A stretch of 16,260 nucleotides of DNA from Pirellulaceae bacterium (GTDB taxonomy: Bacteria > Planctomycetota > Planctomycetia > Pirellulales > Pirellulaceae), in the NCBI GenBank assembly GCA_013002105.1, contig JABDKS010000563.1, positions 1 to 16,260 of the forward strand, in the 5' to 3' direction. Both the position numbers and the translations under genes were made by a program. Shown here piece after piece: positions 7,933-13,900 of this stretch (positions are counted from its first letter, which is position 1; the number at the start of each line of letters is the position of its first letter). The notes under the pieces were generated by a model that made no database searches, was not told the DNA's origin, and saw only the letters and a program-made list of their open reading frames with translations.

Positions 7933-10900
7933 ATGAACAAACGACGACTGCGCAGGAGCAGAACGCAACGACAGACGAATCCACGAGGGCAACGAAGACG
8001 GATCTTTCTGGAGCAACTCGAGCAGCGGCGGCTGCTTGCAACTGTCAACGTCACAACGACGATGGACGTAGACGATGGGGATGTTTCCTCCCTTGCTGCG
8101 CTCAACACCACCCCGGGAGCCGACGGTCTGATTTCGCTGCGTGAAGCAGTTCGTGCTGCCAACAACACATCGGGCGATGACGAAATTGTGTTGGCAGCGG
8201 GCGTTTATTCTTTAACCGTTGCCGGCGACAACGAGGACGCTGCGGCCACCGGCGATTTGGACATCACGGATGGCCTAACGATCAGGGGTGTGAGTGCCGG
8301 CGCCACAACGATCGACGCGAGTGGACTAGACGTCGACGGGACTGGTTTCGGCTATGGCGATCGCGTCTTCGATGCCTTTGGCGTTTCGCTGAACCTGCAA
8401 GACGTGACGATACGCAATGGGAATGTTCGTGGTGATGGCGGCGGTCTTCGCAACGACGGGGGTGCCGTCACGCTCAACAACGTTGTCATGAACGACAACT
8501 TCGCCGAAGGCAATATTCCCGGCGGTGGTGGAGCGATCTACCACACCGGCGGCAGCACGCTGAACATCGATAACTCGCAGTTTTTTCACAACTGTACGGT
8601 GATCATCGGCAGCGGCGGCGCACTGTTTAATGACAATAGCGAAGTCACGATCAGCGACAGCGTTTTTGATGGCAATGCCACCGCCGAACATGGTGGCGCG
8701 ATTTACACACGCGGAGTGACCGGTACCAACGCCACATTGACCATCTTTGACAGCACAATCATCAACAATGGGCCGGTTGGTCCGTTACAAACCAAGTTCG
8801 GCACGACCGATGGCGGAGGCATTTACAACGATAATGACACCGTGATGATCCACGGCAGCACGATTAGCAACAACGAAGCGATTCGCGATGGGGGCGGTAT
8901 CTTTACAAAAAGTTCGTCGCTATCGAGCGCGACACTTGAGTTGTTTCAAACCACGCTTGCCGGGAACACGGCGGGTGGGGAAGGAGGTGGCATCTCCAAT
9001 CAAGGTGATGCGGTGCGGCTGGAAAACGTCACCATCAGCGGCAATTCAGCGGGCGAATATGGCGGCGGGATCTATCAGGGCGTCGACACCGGGCCTCCTG
9101 GCAGCATCCGATCATTGAATGTGACGATCAACGCCAACACGGCTCCGCTGGGCAGCAACCTTTTCAATGATCGAAGTGGTTCGACGATCGAATTGCAAAA
9201 TACGATCGTTGCGGCCGGCGTGGGTAGCGGCAATTGCGACGGTCCGATCACGTCGTTGGGCAATAACCTCGAAGACGCGGACACTTGCGGATTTCTGCAG
9301 GGTGATTTCCCCAATACCGACCCGTTGCTCGACCCGTTGGCGAACAATGGCGGCACAGCCCTGACACATGCACTCGCGTTTGACAGCCCAGCGATCGACG
9401 CAGCCAATACGGCTGCCGCTCCCCTAGAAGACCAACGACGCGTATCGCGGCCCGTCGGCGCCAACGCTGACATCGGCGCGGTCGAGTTCGTTGCCGAGAT
9501 TTCCGGCGTTAAGTACGAAGACGTCAACGGAAACGGCATCGTCGATCAAGCCGACGTACCGCTGCCGGGTTGGACTATCTTTCTGGATGGTTTCGGCCAA
9601 AGCACTCCCAACGGCGTGCTCGATGCGGGTGAACCGGTAGCAATCACCGATGACGCTGGTGAGTTCGTCTTTTCAGTTCCCTTTCCCGGTGATTTTTTCG
9701 TCACCGAACAGTTACAGAGCGAGTGGGTCGGAATCGGCGGGGCACAGCGTGTAACCTTGGCCGAAGGTCAGACCGTGGAGATCGATTTCTTGAACTTCGT
9801 GCCCGGTTCGATTCACGGATTCAAGTTCGAGGACGTCGACCAAAGCGGCACGTATGACCCGCAGGTCGATCGTCCCTTGCCCGGTGTCACGTTCACGTTG
9901 ACCGGCACCGACGGCCTGGGCAATCCTGTCCCGGCGCTACTGTCCACGGCGACCACTGACGCTAACGGCGAGTTCGCCTTTGTCGGCCTGAACCCGACCG
10001 GCGCAAGCAGTCCCAGCGGTTTGTTGTTTGGACCGTCGGCACAGAATGAATTCGACGTCTTTGTTCAAAGAGACGGCGACACCTTTGTCGACCTGGCGAC
10101 TGCCGACTTGAACCAGACCACGGGAGTGACATTCCGTTCAACCTTTGCGAACTTCCCTGCGCCGGGGCAAGCGATTGACGGCCCGGTGGTTAACTTTGCC
10201 ACCCCGCCGGGCATCATTGGAACAAGGGCTGGCGGAGCCGCCGATGGCCAGAGTCGCTACGAAATCGTCTTCGATACGCCTCAAAGCCGCGCGGCAGTGT
10301 TACGGCCGTGGTCGACGTTTTCGCTGACCCGATTTTATGCCGGCGACACGTTGCTGGCCGAACACCAGAACAGCACGGGCACCGAGTTCGTCGGATTCAT
10401 CTCCGACTCGGCCGATTCGGCCGACTGGATCACCCGCATTGAACTCGACGGATTGCCAGAAGACGTCGGTGGTCGTGACGTGTATCAAGTCGGCGTGACC
10501 GACGATCTCTACTTCGGCACCGCAACCAGCGGCTACACCGTCACCGAAACGGTCCCAGCCGGCTCCACCGCCACGACACCGACCAGCTTCACCACTGACC
10601 TGCTCAGCCGTCAGGAACTGGTAGCGATGGCGGGGCAAGCGATGCTCCATCCTATCGAGCGACTGAGCGAAGATAGCGCTGGGATCGGGGGCAACGACCA
10701 GAGCCAGAGCCTCTCAATCAGCGCCGACGGTCGCTTTGTCGCCTTCGCGTCGGAGGCAAGTAATTTAGTCCCGGGAGATACCAACGGCACCCGTGACATA
10801 TTTGTCTTCGACCGCCAGACGGGCGCGATGGAACTCGTCAGCGTGGACAATGAGGGGAATCAGGCTGAGCAGGCGAGCTTCGAGCCCTCGATCAGTGCAG

Positions 10901-13900
10901 ACGGCCGTTTTGTCGCCTTTTTTTCACTCTCGGATGGTCTAGTTCCAGATGATACAAACGGACAATATGACGTCTTCGTCTATGACCGTCAGACGGATGA
11001 GGTTGAACGTGTCAGCCTCGACAATGCAGGCATCGAGGGTAATGGCAGCAGTTCGACGCCCTCGATCAGCGCGGACGGGCGTTTCGTGGGCTTTAGTTCT
11101 CTCGCGACCAATCTGGTTCCGGGAGATACCAACGACCAAAATGATGTGTTTGTTTTCGACCGCCAAACCGGCGTGATCGAGCGAGTGAATGTCAGCGATG
11201 CCGCGTTGGAGGCGGACGACTGGAGCGGCAACCCGTCGATCAGCGCCGACGGTCGATTCGTGGCTTTTGAGTCACATGGGACCAACCTGGTCCCGGGGGA
11301 TACCAACGCCGTAATTGACATTTTTGTTTACGACCGACAGTCCGACACGATTGAGAGCGTGACACAGGGAGACACCAACAGCTTCAACCCTTCGATCAGT
11401 GCCGACGGTCACTTCGTGGCTTTCGAGTCATTCGCGAGCAATCTAGTTCCAGGAGATACCAACAACCGAGGTGACGTGTTTGTTTTCGACCGCCAAATCG
11501 GCACGACCAAGTTGGTCAGCATGGACGATAACGGCGTGCAAGGAAACAACGAGAGCTTTCGACCCTCGATCAACGGAGACGGTCGTTTTGTAGCCTTCCA
11601 ATCGTTCGCGACGAATCTGGTCCCGGGAGACACCAACGACGCCATCGACGTCTTTGTCTATGACCGACAGACCGACGCGGTCAAGCGGGTGAGCGTGGAC
11701 AAGGCTGGAAATGAAGGTAATAGCAATAGTTCGATGCCCTCGATCAGTGCCGATGGCGGTTTGGTGGCGTTTCTTTCGCGTGCGAGTAACTTGGTCACGG
11801 GAGACGCAAACAATACGGACGACGTTTTTGTAAAAACGATTTCGTCGGTTCGAACCGAAGTCGTCATCGGCGCTCCGCTGATGTTCGGTAATGTCGCCCC
11901 AACGGAGGTGATGATCTCGGGAACGAAGTATGAAGACGTCAATGGCAACGCGATCGTCGATCAATTTGATGTGCCGCTGCCTGGCTGGACGATTTTCTTG
12001 GACGGGTTCGATGGCAGCACTCCTAACGGCATTCCCGACGCGGGTGAACCGACGGCGATCACCGATGCCTCGGGCGGTTACAGCTTTTCGGTCCCCACAG
12101 ACGGAACCTATTTCGTCACCGAAGTCGTGCAGCCCGATTGGGTCGCCTCCGGCGACGTCCAGCAGGCGGTCGACTTGGGCAGCGGTTCGGTTTCTGCGAT
12201 TGATTTCTTGAACTTCGTACCCGGTTCGATTCATGGATTCAAATTCGAGGACGTGGACCAAAGCGGCACGTATGACCCGCAGGTCGATCGTCCCTTGTCC
12301 GGTGTCACGTTTACGCTGACCGGTACCGATGGTCTAGGCAATCCCGTCCCCACGCATCTGTCCACAGCGACCACCGACGATAACGGCGAGTTCGCCTTCG
12401 TCGGCCTGAACCCGACCGGCACGAACAGCTACACCGTCACCGAAACGGTCCCAGCCGGATCCACCGCCACGACACCAACCAGCTTCACCACGGAACTAAT
12501 GAGCCGTCAAGAACTGGTGGCGATGGCGGGGCAGGCGATGCTGGGCATCCAACGCGTCGCCATCAGTAACAGTGGTATGGAGTCAGATGATTCAAGTTTC
12601 AACAGTGCCATCAGCGCGGATGGCCGCTACGTTGCTTTCGCGTCGGGCGCGTCAAACCTGGTTCCCGGTGACACGAACGATCGAGACGATATTTTCTTCT
12701 TGGACCGCCAGACCGGTGTGCTCGAACGAATCAGCGTCGCCAACGATGGTACGGAAGGCAACAGCAGTAGTGACGAGACCTCGATCAGTGCTGATGGTCG
12801 CTTCATATCCTTCGTGTCGGACGCGTCCAATTTAGTTCCCGGTGATACAAACGACGACACGGACGTCTTTGTCTTTGACCGTCAGACTCGCACCGTCCAG
12901 CGCGTAAGTGTGAATGACTCGGGCGTGGAAGCCGACAACGACAGTGACGAATCGATCATGAGCGCGGACGGCCGTTTCGTGGCCTTCCATTCGAGTGCGA
13001 CCAATCTGGTGCCCGGCGACACCAACGGCACCGACGACGTATTTGTGTTTGACCGTCAAACCAATACGATCGAGCGCGTCAGCGTGGCCAGCGATGGCAC
13101 ACAGGCCAATGATTTCAGCGGCGAGCCCGCAATCAGTGCCGACGGTCGTTTTGTCGCGTTTGAGTCGCAAGCAACGAATTTGGTCCCAGGTGATACCGAC
13201 AGTTTCGACGATGTTTTTGTTTTTGACCGTCAGACCGATACGATCCGTCGCATCAGTGAGAACGCTGCGGGAACGGTGGGCAACCAAAATAGTTTCGAGC
13301 CTTCGATCAGCGCGGACGGACGTTTTGTGACCTTCAGTGCGTTCGCCAGCAATTTGGTGCCCGGGGATACCAACGGGCAAACGGACGTGTTCGTGTTCGA
13401 CATGCAAACTGGTCTGCTGGATCTCGTCAGCGTGGACGATGCCGGAGTGCAGGGCAACGCGTCCAGCTCTAGCGACGACGCTGCGATTAGTGCCGACGGA
13501 CGTTACGTGGCCTTTGCCTCGTCGGCAACCAATTTAGTACCGGGCGACACCAACGACGCCCTCGACGTGTTTGTGTTCGACCTCCAGACACGCCTGATCA
13601 AGCGGATTAGCGTGGACGCGACGGGCGCGCAGGGAGACGGTACCAGCGGCAATCCGAAGATCAGCGACGATGGGCGGTTTGTTTCCTTTGGATCCAGAGC
13701 GACCAATTTGGTGCCCGGAGACACGAACGATAGCTATGAAATTTTTGTTACTGCTGTCAACCAATTGCAAAGCGAAGTCGTGCTCGGCGCTCCGCTGATG
13801 TTCGGTAACGCGGTGGCGGAGGTGCCAACGGCGCCGGGATTTGACAAAGTGTTCGCACCCAACCCGATCGTCGTGGGCGGCACGTCGACGCTGACGTTTA

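Larger units (their letters stand above)
9499..13815 (+). repeat. Tandem duplication of SdrD_B pair plus propeller block in gene B
   Basis: Block 1 (9499-11901) and block 2 (11914-13815) share the same order: ISG(V/T)KYEDVNGN module, GSIHGFKFEDVDQSGTYDP module, the linker SRQELVAMAGQAML, a seven-bladed propeller and the closing motif EVV(I/L)GAPLMFGN. A 42-base run is identical between copies (9838-9879 and 12256-12297). Block 1 is longer mainly because of a 519-bp extra segment. Without it the two blocks differ by about 18 bp, which equals one shorter blade spacing in block 1. The nucleotide similarity indicates a fairly recent intragenic duplication or gene conversion. Confidence 0.85.

Noticed and set aside
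7656..8168. Minus-strand ORF of 170 codons overlapping the gene B start
   Set aside because: It overlaps the well-supported N-terminus and CSLREA region of gene B in antisense. It has low-complexity Ser/Arg content and no domain.
11443..12261. Long antisense ORF of 272 codons
   Set aside because: It lies opposite the propeller and SdrD_B repeats of gene B. Its length follows from codon bias and repeat periodicity, and it has no recognisable domain.
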